A stretch of 64,000 bases of DNA from Dreissena polymorpha (taxonomy: Eukaryota > Mollusca > Bivalvia > Myida > Dreissenidae), in NCBI RefSeq assembly GCF_020536995.1, contig NC_068356.1, positions 29,039,835 to 29,103,834 on the forward strand, read 5' to 3'. This document shows, piece after piece, positions 50,029-62,614 of the stretch. The notes under the pieces were generated by a model. It searched no databases. It worked only from the letters and a program-made list of their open reading frames with translations, and was not told where the DNA came from. Made by a program: the position numbers and the translations under genes. Every line of letters begins with the position of its first letter. Positions within the stretch are counted from its first letter, which is position 1.

Positions 50029-52501
50029 CTAGTTGCTACAAAAATCATCATCCGATGATCCACTATCTGATTCTGGGTCATATTCCTTTGATGCCAGGTT
50101 AAGTTTTCGTATGGCTATATCGACAGCTGTCTTAATGATGCTCAGCTCATTATTCCCCTCAGTAGCATCGGTTTGGACCCTAGCATCCACAAGTGTAAGA
50201 ACTGGTGCTGATGCTGAGGCCTTTGGCTGCTTCGGGGGAATCTTCCGCCGCTCCTTCTTGTCTAGCCACTGCTTGACTGCTGACTTGATAGGCTGCTTGG
50301 CTTCAGGACTTAAATAGTCAAATAATCAATATGGAAATGTAGCATGTTTTTTTCAGATTGAATTTTACTTTTGAACTTCAATTTAGATAAAATTTTACTT
50401 TTGAACTTTATTTTTTTCAAAGAACAGTATAAATGGCCCATTAAATATAGAAGACACTGTTCAAGATCATGGATGACCTTAAAATTTTGTCAGAGGCCCC
50501 CTGGAAAAGATGCATAAAATTTGGGCATAGATTCTCCTAGCATACCAATTTAAAGAAAAATTTGGCAGTTTGGCAATGCAGATTTTACAACAAAATCGCG
50601 CATAGGTTGCCCAAGCTGAGGCAATCTTAGGATTTAAATATGTTGCCGAGAAAGCTTCTTTTGGTCAATTGTTTTCCAATACAAATTTGGACAAAGCTAA
50701 ACATTGCAGTGCCAATTCAATATATTTAGCATTTTAGGCATTGTGCCTAGGCAAACTCCAACCTTAATCATGACGATATCAGGATAGTTTGGGGCTCGAG
50801 AGTTTCCTAATGAAAGACTCACTCTTCTGTAAAATGTGGTTATAAATAAATCCACTTACCGTTCGGAGGCTCAAAACTCCGCGGAGAAACCAAACTTCGG
50901 CATGATCTGAACCATCAACAAAAATTTTCGAAAATAAAACCGAAATGTAACAGGAAAGTGCATTCATCCGGAGGTGCCGGATAATGATAAACGTTAAAAA
51001 AAACTTTAACAAAATAACTTCAATAGCGAACTATCGGTCTTACTCGAAACACAAAAGAAAAAGTCATTTCTTTTTCTTTTTTAGACATGTTGACATTGTC
51101 AGTTCGTGACCTTTAATCAAAGTCGTACACTCATGTTATTCGCTTCGCGATAAGACAATTATAACAAAGCGACCAATGAGAAAGCAGTTAACATATATCG
51201 GTTACGGTTGTTTACTTCCATTTCAGACAGTTAATAAATGAATACTAAATATCTTGCATCTGCGTGAACATTTGCCGATTTTTTAAAGATTTTTTTTCTC
51301 GAATTTGAACCGGCCCAAATAACATTTGAGGCGGTCAAATCGGCCGCCGGCCGCCTCCTAATGAAAACGCTGAGCGTCTGGGTTCAAACAATTGTTGTTG
51401 CGCTGCTGATTACTTGAATTTCTATGGTCATCTCGGTAGTATGCAGGGTTGCTCTCTTCTCCTGTTGATCTCGGAAAGCTCGTAAGTGGCACAGCTGGAT
51501 ATCCAGCTCCGCTGAATACGTGTCTGTTTGAAAGATCTCTTCCTCCAATCCCTCGATCTCCGTCTGTGAAAATATTTTCTCATTTAGTGTCTCTAGAATC
51601 GTGACTTTCGCTTCAATAGCGTTGAGAATAGCGTGAAAATCGGTCAATGAATCGTTCTCCTTAGATTGCTCGATTTTCTTCAAATATTTCTCAATGAAAC
51701 GGCGGTGACCGGCTCTCTTTATCTGTATTTTCTGTAGATTCATTTTTTGTAACTGCACCAATATCGCAAAGCGTTGTGTGTTCATGTTCTTCCTTTGACA
51801 CGTAATTACACTAAAGCGCAGCGCGGCAAATAACGTTACGTTACATTCGGAAAGCTCGTTAGCGGCACAGCTGGAAATCCAGTTCCGCTGAATACGTGTC
51901 TGTTTGAAAAATAAAAGTACGGAAAGCTGGTTTTGAGAAAAAAAAGCGATTCCAAAACTCGTTCAGACGCCATTTTGTTTTAAAGCCCCGGTCGCCAATT
52001 ACGTAATGTCAACGCGTGCCAATGATCAGCGGTTACTGGACAACAGGTGCGAGATAACCGGAAGTTTGAAAATAACCTATTTTGGAACAGTGTGCCAATA
52101 ACCGGTTATTTGCACACTTGCTCAATACCGGAGGTTTTAACAAGTTACGAGTTATTCGCAAAAAAACGGAATATTTTGTTACTAAATATAGTAACATATG
52201 AATTAAGTAAGGCTTGTCATTTTTGATACTTGTTAAAATTTAACATATAGAAAAATAGATTCAAGTTAGCACCAACAAAATATGACGACTGCGTAATGTC
52301 TAATGAGCTACATGTACGAGAAAAAAACGAATTCGAAAGGGTACGAATCGCCCGATTTACTAGTAACTTTCATACTCGTCTATTAAAGTTGCAAAGCTAT
52401 GCAAATGCTTTTTAAATATCTATCACTTTCAAAATTTTACCGAATTTCTAGTTTGATTACCGTTCCTCTTCATCTTCTTCTGTGTGTTTTCTTTTAGGCA
52501 T
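50029..52501 (-). CDS. small two-exon gene, unknown nuclear-type protein
   Basis: Model: exon 1 at 52461-52501 starts ATG CCT AAA AGA (MPKRKHTEEDEEE) and ends at the donor gaacg|gtaatc. Exon 2 at 50029-50308 starts after ttatttaag and ends in a stop. The phases fit (two bases plus one), giving 106 residues. Exon 2 contains KSAVKQWLDKKERRKIPPKQ, ELSIIKTAVDIAIRKLNL and an acidic Ser-rich end (DSGSSDDDFC). The basic clusters suggest nuclear location. I recognise no family. The roughly 2.15 kb intron holds a BEL/Pao fossil. Extra exons between are possible, for example one ending at the donor near 50861 (ccgaacg|gtaagt). The gene is divergent from the zinc-finger gene. Confidence 0.45.
51384..51785 (-). 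mobile_element. BEL/Pao retrotransposon fossil, gag N-terminal part
   Basis: The translation is an alpha-helical segment with KRAGHRRFIEKYLKKIEQ and many Glu/Leu heptads, like the N-terminal region of BEL/Pao gag proteins (recalled, not searched). It is isolated from any protease or reverse transcriptase. A stretch of about 70 bases containing 'ggcacagctgga' and 'gaatacgtgtctgtttgaaa' occurs here (51471-51545) and again just upstream (51848-51917). It has the same orientation as the integrase fossil at 48015-48790, so both may derive from one old insertion or from two. It is a partial remnant. Confidence 0.6.
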
Positions 52502-53196
52502 TACTTTGAATTTCCAGTCAGTACAATAATCTGTGTTTATCAGAACGCTTTGAATGTCAACACAACAAAAAGTGTCAATTATTTTTAGAGTCGATTAACA
52601 CTTAGGTCCTATTTGAAAGATATTATCAAATAATATAACTATGTGAGTAAATGATTATATTTAAATAGATTTGTTTAATTAAGTTTCCTCGATTCTAGTA
52701 AGGAAATACTAAAACACGAATGATTGATCGCGGTTAGCCAAGCGATTATTGAAAAAAGCAGACGAAGGTTAATCGCTACTAAAAGTTTACTTAAATGAAA
52801 ATAGGAATTATTTTAATAGATCTTCTGTTCAAAATTTAAAATGTTCGTTTTATGCAGGCGTGAATCAAAACATACTTATCAATTGTATGCAAATTAAATG
52901 TGTGTATTGAATGCATTGGTGAATTAAATAAGAGAGAATCAGATATGAACGACAGTATTAATTCTACAATTTATATGCATTTTGGAATTGAATGTGCTGT
53001 ATCTTGCTGAAATTGTACTGTATCTTGCTGAAATAAATCAGGAGGATTCGTACTTTGTGTAGCTTGTATGGGCATAGTAAAAAACACCAGTTATTGCAGG
53101 CTTACTAGTCATGCTAGTGTGACTGTAAGGGTTTGTTGGTAAGATAACGCCAGCGGCCACACAGCATTATTATATTTTGTTTCATTTTCACTTGCA
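52502..53196. promoter_or_regulatory. probable shared divergent promoter region
   Basis: About 700 bp separate the start codon of the small - strand gene (52499-52501) from the first coding exon of the + strand zinc-finger gene (acceptor at 53197). The zinc-finger start exon follows an acceptor, so its transcript begins further upstream, within or beyond this region. No TATA or initiator element is convincing. The head-to-head layout is the only evidence. Confidence 0.3.
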
Positions 53197-53210
53197 GGTT
53201 CTGAAACAAT

Positions 53211-56200
53211 ATGGAGAAATATGTGTTGTTCTTGTTGGTTACTTCTGATCAGGAACAGGCCATCCAGAATCTGTTTCAATCAAATGGCTGGGTTTACACA
53301 AAAACAGGTATAGACAACTTTATGACTTTAGTTTAAAACAATTGCATAGTTAATGGGGCTAGTTTTCGTAACATAAGTCAGAATATCAATTATCTTGCCT
53401 CGAAGTCTGTGTCTGTTTATGTAACTCTGATTGTTGTTAAATTTATGGCAATGTGTTGCATTTATCTTTGTCATAAACAGGGGTTGTTTACTAACTTTTG
53501 TGTTAAATTTTTATTGAGCGCAACAGAAATTTCCCATATGGCCATTGTCCTCACTTCACTTTACCAGTTTAGATCTCATGTATTGCTTTCATGGCCCTAT
53601 GTTCTGAGTGACATGTTATTTTTTTTTGTCTTAAGGCAATCATTCTTTTAATCCTCATTTTTGCCTAAAATAAGCAGTAAGTTATCAATATTAATGAATG
53701 ATTTTTATTCAAAGCTCAAAGTTGTTGTAATAAATAATATAAATAAGATGAACAGACAAGTTATTATTTGATTGGCAATGTTGATAGATTTGTATTTTTA
53801 CGGCATGGTATCTTCTGAATTGATCTTTCAGTTCGTTGGTTTGTCTTTCTGTATGATCTTGATGCAAAATGACAGATTTCATACATACATGTAGCAGTAG
53901 TAATGCTTTTTTCACAGTTTTGATGAACACAAGCAACACACCCTCATCAATTGACCTCATTATGACCTTGACATGGACCATTTTGGATAACAAATAATTC
54001 AGAATGTCCAGATTCTTGGTTAATATAAAAACGATTAGTTTTGTCTGACCCCAATAATGCCTCCTTTAATACTTGAAACAATCATGTCTTTGAACACTAC
54101 ATGTATCAACGCACCCATTATATTTATTTGGACTTGATATGGACTTACTTTGGTCTTAAGACAAATCAAATATCCAAATTCTTGGTCAATCCAAACTGAT
54201 AGGTTACGTCTTACATCAATAATACTTACTACATATTCTTAATACTTCCATTAAGCACTAAGCACTCTCACATCTACTTACCTCATTTTGACCTTTACAT
54301 TGAACCTATTTTGGACTTTTATTTTATATTTGTGCCAAAAAACCTTAAAGGCGTCCACTAGGAGCATGATCATTTATTGAACGCAGCATCTTGTAACTAT
54401 TAAAATTTGTGATGAACCACAATAGTTCCGTTTTGTTAATATACATTTGCAGTGAAAAAAACAACAAGACAAATGTTCATTCAAAGCTTAATGATACCAT
54501 TTATTACAGGTTGTAAACCGTTTATCGGAGAGGAGATGCGGTCTTGGAGCAAGGAACCAGTTTCATATCGACATTTCCATTCAGGATATATGCCAGCCAT
54601 TGACTTAAGTCAACAGAACTATCATGGCTTTCATACTGGATACATGTCTGAAGCTACCAATATGCGTGCTAATTTCAGGGTCAGTGATTACTTCTACAAT
54701 TCCATGGACCTAGGTTCTCATAATAGAACATACATGCCTCTGACATCAAGCTCCTCCACTCTAGTACCATTTAGCACTGCAAGTTCTTTTGAGCCTCAGC
54801 ACACATCACATGGCTCTTATTCTGCTAATGCAGTATCACAACAGCAAATAGACGACAGTCAACTGACAAATGAAATTATTATAAATACACAGTCAGGAAG
54901 CCAGAAAACTTTTAACCAGTCTAACAATGAACAGCATCTACAAACTAATCATTTAGAAATTGAAAATAGAATATTGGATGATAGTCTAAAAAATAGTCTG
55001 CCAGCACCGTTGACTCACACTTCAAATATTGAAGATAGAAATAAACAGGAAGATCAATCAAAAGAAATGTTGGGAAAATGCATTGAACAACATGATATCA
55101 ATGAAACAAGGCACAGTGAAGAACATACAAAAATCAATATGAAATGCGAGACTCCTAGTGGGAAGTATGCTGCATCTAGTGCAGAAATGAAGGAAGAGAG
55201 CCTGCCTGTTACATATATTGAAATTAAGACATTGAATACTGAGCATGAATCAGATGCAGAATCGGATAACACTGTTGACATTGATGAGGCCTCAATTGAA
55301 GCGTTTGTTATACAAGTAAAAGAGGATGCATTCCAAACAAAGCTGTCAGACACAGGAAAATCGATTTCCAAGAAAGTAGATTTTAATTCTTGTGGCTTTA
55401 AAGAAAAACTAGAATTAAAAACAGATAATGTCATAATGGAAAATAATATAAATGATAAACAAAGAATTATTGATAATAATGTAAAGGCTGACAAACAAAG
55501 GAGTAAAAAAGTGAAAAGTAAAGCAACATTATCTGTAAGAAGCAAGCACCGCAAGTTGAATGGAAGAAGAACTGAGAAGTCGTCATCAGGGCTTGGACTT
55601 ATAAGCAAAGAAAAACGATACTCTGTTAATAGAAATCTACGGATACATGCGTTTCATAAGAAATGTAAAACCATTCCTCAGGATTTAAATGATGATAATT
55701 TTAGTGCCAGTGAGAAAGGTTATTATTGTGCAGATTGCAAATTCATTTTTGTTAAGAAAAATAAACTTTTACTACACAAGAAATTGAAAGCTGGGGGCAT
55801 TTGTGTTGCAGACTGCATTTATTGTGATGCTGAAGAAAACAAGAAGGATATATTTTACTGTACGAAATGTCCTAAAGTGTTTGACACCAAAGAGCTGCTA
55901 GAGCGGCATGCAGAGAGGCACGCTGTGGAAGTGTTCACCTGCAAACACTGCGACCAGACATTCTACACTATACCTGATCTCAACTGTCATATGCAAAATG
56001 AACACAAAGTAGAAATGGAGACGCATTTGTGTGATTTATGTGGCTCAAGATTCAAGGACAAGAAAATACTGAATCAGCACAGGAAATATGTCCACACGGA
56101 TGAAAGACCTGAAGAATGCCCAACATGCAGACGGCGCTTTAAAAACAAGAGTCAACTAAGAAACCACCTTGTTGTGCATAAGGATGCATCAGATTTGGAC

Positions 56201-56512
56201 CTCTCCTGCGAAGTCTGTGGGAAGATGTTTGTGCGTGTGGCAACCTTGAAAGATCATGTGCGAAGACATAGAAAGGAGTTTACCTTTTTCTGTAACACCT
56301 GTGGTAAGGGTTTCTACAAGAAATCTGGCATGGAGGAGCATATGAGGGTCCACACAGGGGACAAGCCTTTCACATGTAAGGTGTGTGGGTACAAGTGTGC
56401 GCTCAGGTGCAATCTGGTTAAGCACATACGCAAACACAGTAAGCAGCTACCAAAACGAGATGATCTGATGGAACCTGGCAAAGCTCTATATCTTCAATCA
56501 TATCTCAATTAG
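53211..56512 (+). CDS. C2H2 zinc finger protein with eight C-terminal fingers
   Basis: Probable sequence-specific nuclear DNA-binding protein. Exon 1 coding part is 53211-53307 (MEKYVLFLLVTSDQEQAI..., after acceptor cttgcag) and exon 2 is 54510-56512. The joined frame (one base plus two) gives 699 residues. This start is preferred over the in-frame ATG at 54452, which lies before the acceptor ttattacag and so is intronic. Residues from about 40 to 400 are polar, Ser/Gln/Glu-rich and probably disordered. From about 55720 there is one degenerate finger (YYCADCKFIF) and seven regular ones (for example CTKCPKVF, CKHCDQTF, CDLCGSRF, CPTCRRRF, CEVCGKMF, CNTCGKGF and CKVCGYKC), with two TGEKP-like linkers (HTGDKPF, HTDERPE). 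No orthologue could be named. Confidence 0.88.
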
Positions 56513-58160
56513 TTTTATTCAGTAGGCATGGTTATACCCCACTAGTACTACCAGTAGGTGGGGTAGGGGTATCTGTGGATTGATTTGTTAGTTGGTCCAC
56601 TTGTCTGTGGGAAACTTGTCTGGACTCTAAACATACTTATGCGTTGAAGGAATAATTCTGTCTGTCAGCGGTCAAGGTCACAATTTAAGGGCTGGTCATG
56701 GCTAGCTTAGTCTTTTGATTGCTGGACTGTACATCCAAATGTTTTGAGTTTAAATTCCAGCCCAACCATCTAACTTGTATGGTAAATTTGTAAAAAATAT
56801 ACCCCCGTTTTGATTTAAAAATCTCGTCAAGAAGGGTAACCTCGTTCTACACGAACATAATTTGAATCTAAATCTTCCTATGCGCCTCTGACGTCTTAGA
56901 ATTGTTTAATTCTGTTCTGTGAATATTGTCATGCGTCAAAGCAAGATAAATACAAAGCTTATTTGTAGTTTTTATAATAATGTGTGTGGCTACCTACCAC
57001 TTTTTGGAAAGCTTTAGATAAATGCACGTTCATGTTTTCCATTCATAAAATTAAATGAGCCACATCATGTGCGCGAAAAATAATACCCTTTAATGAGGCA
57101 AAATAACTTAAGTGATTTTTATAGCAGACAGAAAAGCTATTGGCCAGACAGAAGAAAGGAACACTGTAAACAGAGAGCTCTTGTAGGTTGCATTGATGAA
57201 TTGAAGGGTTTTAAATGTAAGCAATACGAGAGACATAGATCTACGTCTCTGGCAGTATTGTGCTATCACTGAAAAATATTTGGTTTTTAAAATAGTTCGA
57301 AAAAATTGTCACATCAATGAGTTAAATTGAGTTTTACTGCTACTTTATAGGTCAAGGTCATAATTTAGGTCTGTAGGAAACTTCCAAACAGTGTTCCACA
57401 ATTGTTAACCACTTCATATGAAACAAAGCTTAATACAGGGGTATTAATTACCTTCCGCAACAGCTCTTTCAGATTAATCTTAAGCTCTTACTGGTACTAA
57501 AACCACCACTCCACCAGGAATGGGGTTTTGCCTTGCATAGGCATGGCGTTCTTAATTTAATACTGTGATGTCTCCCGGTTGCCATTAAATAAATTTGAAT
57601 GTGTAGAAATAACTTCTACTCATTATGCAAAATGTACATATTTGTTTGTTATTATGTTGTTTTACAAGAATATATATACTTTTTTGTAAAACTTTATTTG
57701 TATAAGCCTTAGACAATCTTATATTTGTTATATTCAATTTTATTCCGTGCATGTTTATATCACAGAATGCATTGTCTTTGATACTTGTTGGTTCATAAAG
57801 TCAAATATATATTAACTAGTCTACATGTTTATTTAAGGATCTTTTATAAAATTATAACGTACACACTTCTATGAGTTCTCTCATAATTTGTATGTATAAC
57901 ATTTTTAAAGATGCTGTTTAAATAGTTCAATTTTAGAAGTATTAATTCGTATTATTTATAATAAATAGTCTGAAAATTACTCTACTGTACTGGAATTCTA
58001 AATTAAATATTGATTCTGTAATGTTATAGCATTTTTTAAGTGGAATACTTTTTTAAAGTGATATTTTTAGCAAAAATGATTGTACATTACTTAACTTGCG
58101 TTATAAGTGTTTTCATCTACAAATTACTAGCATTCAACATATTGTCCATTAAGTAAACAA
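56513..58160. other. zinc-finger gene 3' flank, no gene seen
   Basis: AT-rich. It includes an inverted word pair near 56535-56570 (ccccactagtac, gtaggtggggta), a tRNA-like SINE candidate at 56690-56775 and an AATAAA at about 57585, a possible 3' end of the zinc-finger transcript. Confidence 0.35.
56690..56775 (+). repeat. tRNA-like SINE head, decayed
   Basis: 'ggctagcttagtcttttg' resembles an A box and 'gagtttaaattcc' a B box, correctly spaced, followed by 'agcccaacc'. The arms do not form a sound tRNA. Confidence 0.35.
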
Positions 58161-58164
58161 AGTA

Positions 58165-59240
58165 ATACATTGAGCATCACACGAAGTGTACTTGATGAAT
58201 TTAGAGTCACGCGACGTGTGAACAATCACTTTGCACGTGTATGTTATGACATGGAGTATCAATAACATTTTTCATTTCTAAACATGTACATAATAACATC
58301 GAGCATTATGCAAATGTAAATAATAACATTACGCAAGGTGTTAGCACCAAAGTAAACTGAATGACAGTGAGCATCACCAAATGTATACGTAATGACATAG
58401 AGCATCACCAAATGTATATGTCATGACATTAAAAATCACCGAATGTATACGTAATGACATTTAGCATCACCACATGTAAACGTAATGACATTAGGCATCA
58501 CCAAACGTATAGGTAATGATATTGAGCATCACTAAACGTATAGGTAATGACATTGAGCATCACGAAACATATATGTTTTGGCGTGGAGCATCACCAAATG
58601 TATACGTAATGGCATTGGACATCACAAAATATATAGGTAATGACAATGAGCATCACTAAACGTATAGGTAATGACATGGAGCATCAACAAACATATATGT
58701 AATAAAATGGAGCATCGGCAGACATATATGTAAATGTAATAATATTGGGCATCACCAAATGTATGCGTAATGATATTGAGCATAACACAATATGTACTTA
58801 ATGACATAATGATTAAGCATCACTCGAAACGTACGTAATTACACTAGGCATCACTCGAAACGTACGTAATTACACTAGGCATCACTCGAAACGTACGTTA
58901 TGACATTGAGCACCACTCGAAACGTACGTTATGACATTGAGCATCACTCGAAACGTACGTTATGACATTGAGCACCACTCGAAACGTACGTTATGCCATT
59001 AAGCACCACTCGAAACGTACGTTATGACATTGAGCACCACTCGAAACGTACGTTATGACATTGAGCACCACTCGAAAAGTACGTAATGACATTAAGCATC
59101 ATTTGAAACGTTCGTAATGAATATTGAGCATCATCCGACATGAACGTTATGACTTTATGTCATTGAGCATAACAAAATATGTACTTAATGACATTTAGAA
59201 TCACAGGACATGTACATTATTACACTAGGCATCAGGTGAC
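58165..59240. repeat. minisatellite of about 30 bp units
   Basis: About 35 degenerate units of the form 'taatgacattgagcatcacc', then a variable part that is 'aaatgtatacg' in the left half and 'actcgaaacgtacgt' in the right half. The right half (about 58830-59080) is most regular and carries a perfect AACGTACGTT palindrome per unit in at least five units. Units are adjacent, with no unique spacers, so this is a tandem array and not a CRISPR. Confidence 0.9.
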
Positions 59241-59415
59241 ATGAACGCCAAATTGAGTGTACATAATGATCTTGAACTTTTCACCACCGAGCAACAAGCT
59301 TTGTCAGTTTTAACTTCATGATATAGGACGTCAGCATGACTTTCATGTCCATATACAGGGGGGGGGGGGGGAGAAGATAAGGTACGCCATGGACACTTAT
59401 TTAGTGATTTGCACG

Positions 59416-60758
59416 TTTTTATGCTCCCCCCAATTATTTTTTTTGGGGGGGGAGCATATAGTCGCCGCTTCGTCCGTCCGTCCTTCCGTCCGTCCGTCCG
59501 TGCACACTTTTTGTCCGGGCTATTTCTCAGCAACTAATGACCGGAATTCAATTAAACTTTATGGGAAGCTTCACTACCAAGAGGAGATGTGCATATTATC
59601 AGCGGGTTCTGGTCGGATGATTTTTCACAGAGTTATGGCCCTTTGAAATTTTCCATTAACTGTACATATAGTGCAATTCTTATCTGGGCTATTTCTCATC
59701 AACTAATGACCGGAATTCAATGAAACTTGATGGGAAGCTTCACTACCAAGAGGAGATGTGCATATTATCAGCCAGTTCTGGTCGGATAATTTTTTTAAAA
59801 GTTTTGGCCCTTTGAAATTTTCCATTAACTGTACATATAGTGCAATTCTTGTCCGGGCTATTTCTCAGCAACCAATGACCGGAATTCAATGAAACTTTAT
59901 GGGAAGCTTCACTACCAAGAGGAGATGTGCATATTATCAGCCAGTTCTGGTCGGATGATTTTTTTGTTCAACTTTTGCCCTTTGAAATTTTCCATTAACT
60001 GTGCATATAGTGCAATTCTTGTCCGGGCTATTTCTCAGCAACTAATGACCGGAATTCAATGAAACTTTATGGGAAGCTTCTCTACTTCGAGGAGATGTGC
60101 ATATTATCAGCCGGTTCTGGTCGGATGATTTTTCACAGAGTTATGGCTCTTTGAAATTTTCCATTGTACATATAGTGCAATTCTTGTCCGAGCTATTTCT
60201 CAGCAACGTATTACGGGAATTCAATGAAACTTTATGGGAAGCTTCACTACCAGCAGGAGATGTGCATATTATCAGCCGGTTCTGGTCGGATGATTTTTCA
60301 CAGAGTTATGGCCCTTTGAAATTTTCCATTGTACATATAGTGCAATTCTTGTCCGAGCTATTTTTTCTCAGCAACTTATCACGGGAATTCAATGAAACTT
60401 TATAGGAAGCTTCACTACCAACAGGAGATGTGCATATTATCAGCCGGTTATGGTCGGATGATTTTTCACAGAGTTATGGCCCTTCTATTTCTTCCCAACT
60501 ACTGACTGGACTTCAATGAAGCTTCATGGGAAGCTTAACTACCTTGAGGAGATGCGCATGTTATTAGTGGGTTCTGGTTAGATTATTTCTTTAGAGGTTA
60601 TGGCCCTTTGCAATTTTTAAGTTGCTAAACCATCCATCGTATTATTTTGTCCAAAGTTATGCCCCTCAAGACGTTTACTTTTATCTGAATATATAGTGCA
60701 ATATTGTGACAAAAAAAACTTTGGGGAGCATCACACGTCTCCGACGGTTTCTTGTTTT
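59416..60758 (+). repeat. hairpin-ended tandem-core repeat, seven-unit copy
   Basis: It begins ATGCTCCCCCC...GGGGGGAGCAT (hairpin), then 'cgtccgtccgtccttccgtc'. About seven units of 160-172 bp start near 'gggctatttctcagcaac' at 59515, 59684, 59852, 60025, 60187, 60353 and 60484. It ends CGTCTCCGACG, then GTTTCTTGTTTT. Unit-to-unit identity is high, suggesting recent expansion or homogenisation. It is the long form of the copy at 2396-2757. Confidence 0.9.
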
Positions 60759-60849
60759 TTGCAAGTAACATGATGATAAGGAGGTACTTTTTATCAACAT
60801 TTCTTCTTATATTATAGTGGGAGGCATTATGCATTGCACTTTTCAGTAC

Positions 60850-61780
60850 ACACAGAAGCTCGTGTTTCCAACTCCTCTTACAGTGTCAGACGGATCTCGC
60901 TCATATTTGAATGGCCTTAATATATAAATTATTGTCAATAAGGAAATTTGAATGCGACGAGTTTTAGCACAATTATGGCACTTTGTCTCTTTGATTATTT
61001 TTGTGCTATAAATAAGTCCAAACATTATTTGTTCAAGTCCTCTTTAACTGCTGGGTTGATTTTCACAATGGAATGATCATGATATGTAGATTATCGTAAA
61101 TTAGGAAATACTGGCTTCAAAGAGTTTTGGCAAAACTCATTTTGTCAGGGTTTTTTCAACTGTGTGTTCAACTGCTCTTACTTCTTGGTAGTTACAGTCT
61201 TTCAAGGTTGAGCAACACACCACTAAACATCAAGCACTGTCCCTTTTAACTACATTATTTAGGACTTCTGCACGTCTCGCTTCACCATATATAGTTGGAA
61301 GTCAGATAAGGCACATCGCTGACACATTTGTGTGCATAATTTGTGGTAAGTTACTATATGATACGGAGATACAAAATATAGCAACATTTCCTCCAGTAAT
61401 TGGGCATTTCATCTGAAATACCGACAGTTAACTACTATAAAATCAGAGAATTAGGTTACGACGTGTTTTGGCAGAATTTTGGCCCTTAAACAAAGAATAC
61501 GTTGTCCCAACATTTGTGTGTTTACAACTCTTTAAATACTGGGTTGATCTTGCTCAAACTTTCCCAGTAGAATGGCCATAATATATATGTAGATTATCGT
61601 AAAGACAGAAATTTAGGCGGTAACGAGTTTTGGCAGATTTATTACCATGTGCCTGTTTTTTCACTATGGAACATATAATCACACAATGTTGTGTTTTCAA
61701 CTGCTCTTTAACTACTGAGTGGATCTCTCCCTATCTTTCATGGTCGAGAGACTTATTTATCTGCTTGACGGACCTCGCTC
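60850..61780 (+). repeat. decayed tandem units of about 190 bp
   Basis: Loose repeats of 'caactgctctttaactactg', 'tagattatcgtaaa' and 'gagttttggcag' recur at about 60870, 61040, 61160, 61510 and 61690. No ends are recognised. It may be an old member of the tandem-core class next to the copy ending at 60758. Confidence 0.5.
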
Positions 61781-62374
61781 AAACTTTCAATGTGTATGTG
61801 AAGATGGATGTTAATTTTTTTAGCTACAACTGGTATTGGCAGAAATATAGCTCTTGGTCTGTTCGTCCACTATAGAATAAATAGTGGATTTGTCTGTATG
61901 CTAATATGTTTTGTTGGGGCATCAATGTGTTGCGTCCATGGAATGATTTGTAAACACCTAGAACGAAGAGACAGGCAGGTACCAACGTCACAGTCGATTT
62001 CAAGGCCAAAACATAGTATTGAGCATAACTAGCATAATACTGAGCATAACTATGATTTTCAAATACATCGACAGAAGTCGCACGCCTACTGAGATGGAAT
62101 GCAATAACCAAACCCGAGGTCGAACGCCAATGCCACCATTTACTGTGAAATGTAAAATGAATGAAATTAATGGAGACTTCATCAAATCTTTACAAACACA
62201 ACACATCATTAAAAAAGCGTTATCAATTACACTCTTTTTCAAATTTTCATCTTCCGCTGTGTAATTATAGACAATACATACCAATTCCGTCTGTTTCTTA
62301 TGAATATTGTAAAGTACCATCTACAGTTTTCACTTACTTTAATCTTCTAATGTAAAATATACGTATTTACGTTG

Positions 62375-62470
62375 TTCGTGTATTCAATATTCTGGTTATT
62401 TGTTGGGTTTATGTTGTTATTACCAATGTTCTTGCCCTTTTGGGCAAAATAAAATCTTGATAATAACAAT
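62375..62470 (+). repeat. possible retroposon 3' tail
   Basis: 'ttgcccttttgggcaaaataaaat' spans a small perfect hairpin (TTGCCC/GGGCAA) followed by AATAAA and 'cttgataataac'. A terminal hairpin plus polyadenylation signal resembles the 3' tail of a non-LTR element or SINE; no body is recognised upstream. Confidence 0.3.
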
Positions 62471-62614
62471 TTGACGAAAAGAAAATTTCGTTGAGCGCAA
62501 ATTTCTGCAACTTTACGGTACTACCAGTTAGCGTACCTTATCAGAAATTGTCCCTAATATTTGAGTTGGTCATACAAACCTGTATTTGAAAACACGAGAT
62601 CGATCTGTTCAACA

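Noticed and set aside
54452-54509. In-frame ATG and 19 codons before the zinc-finger exon
   Set aside because: They precede a good acceptor (ttattacag), and exon 1 at 53211-53307 supplies a start in matching phase.
55054-55608. 184-residue ORF on the - strand
   Set aside because: It is antisense to the disordered part of the zinc-finger gene; no family content and no splice partners.
58165-59240. CRISPR-like regular spacing
   Set aside because: Units are directly adjacent and degenerate with no unique spacers, and the genome is eukaryotic; it is a minisatellite.
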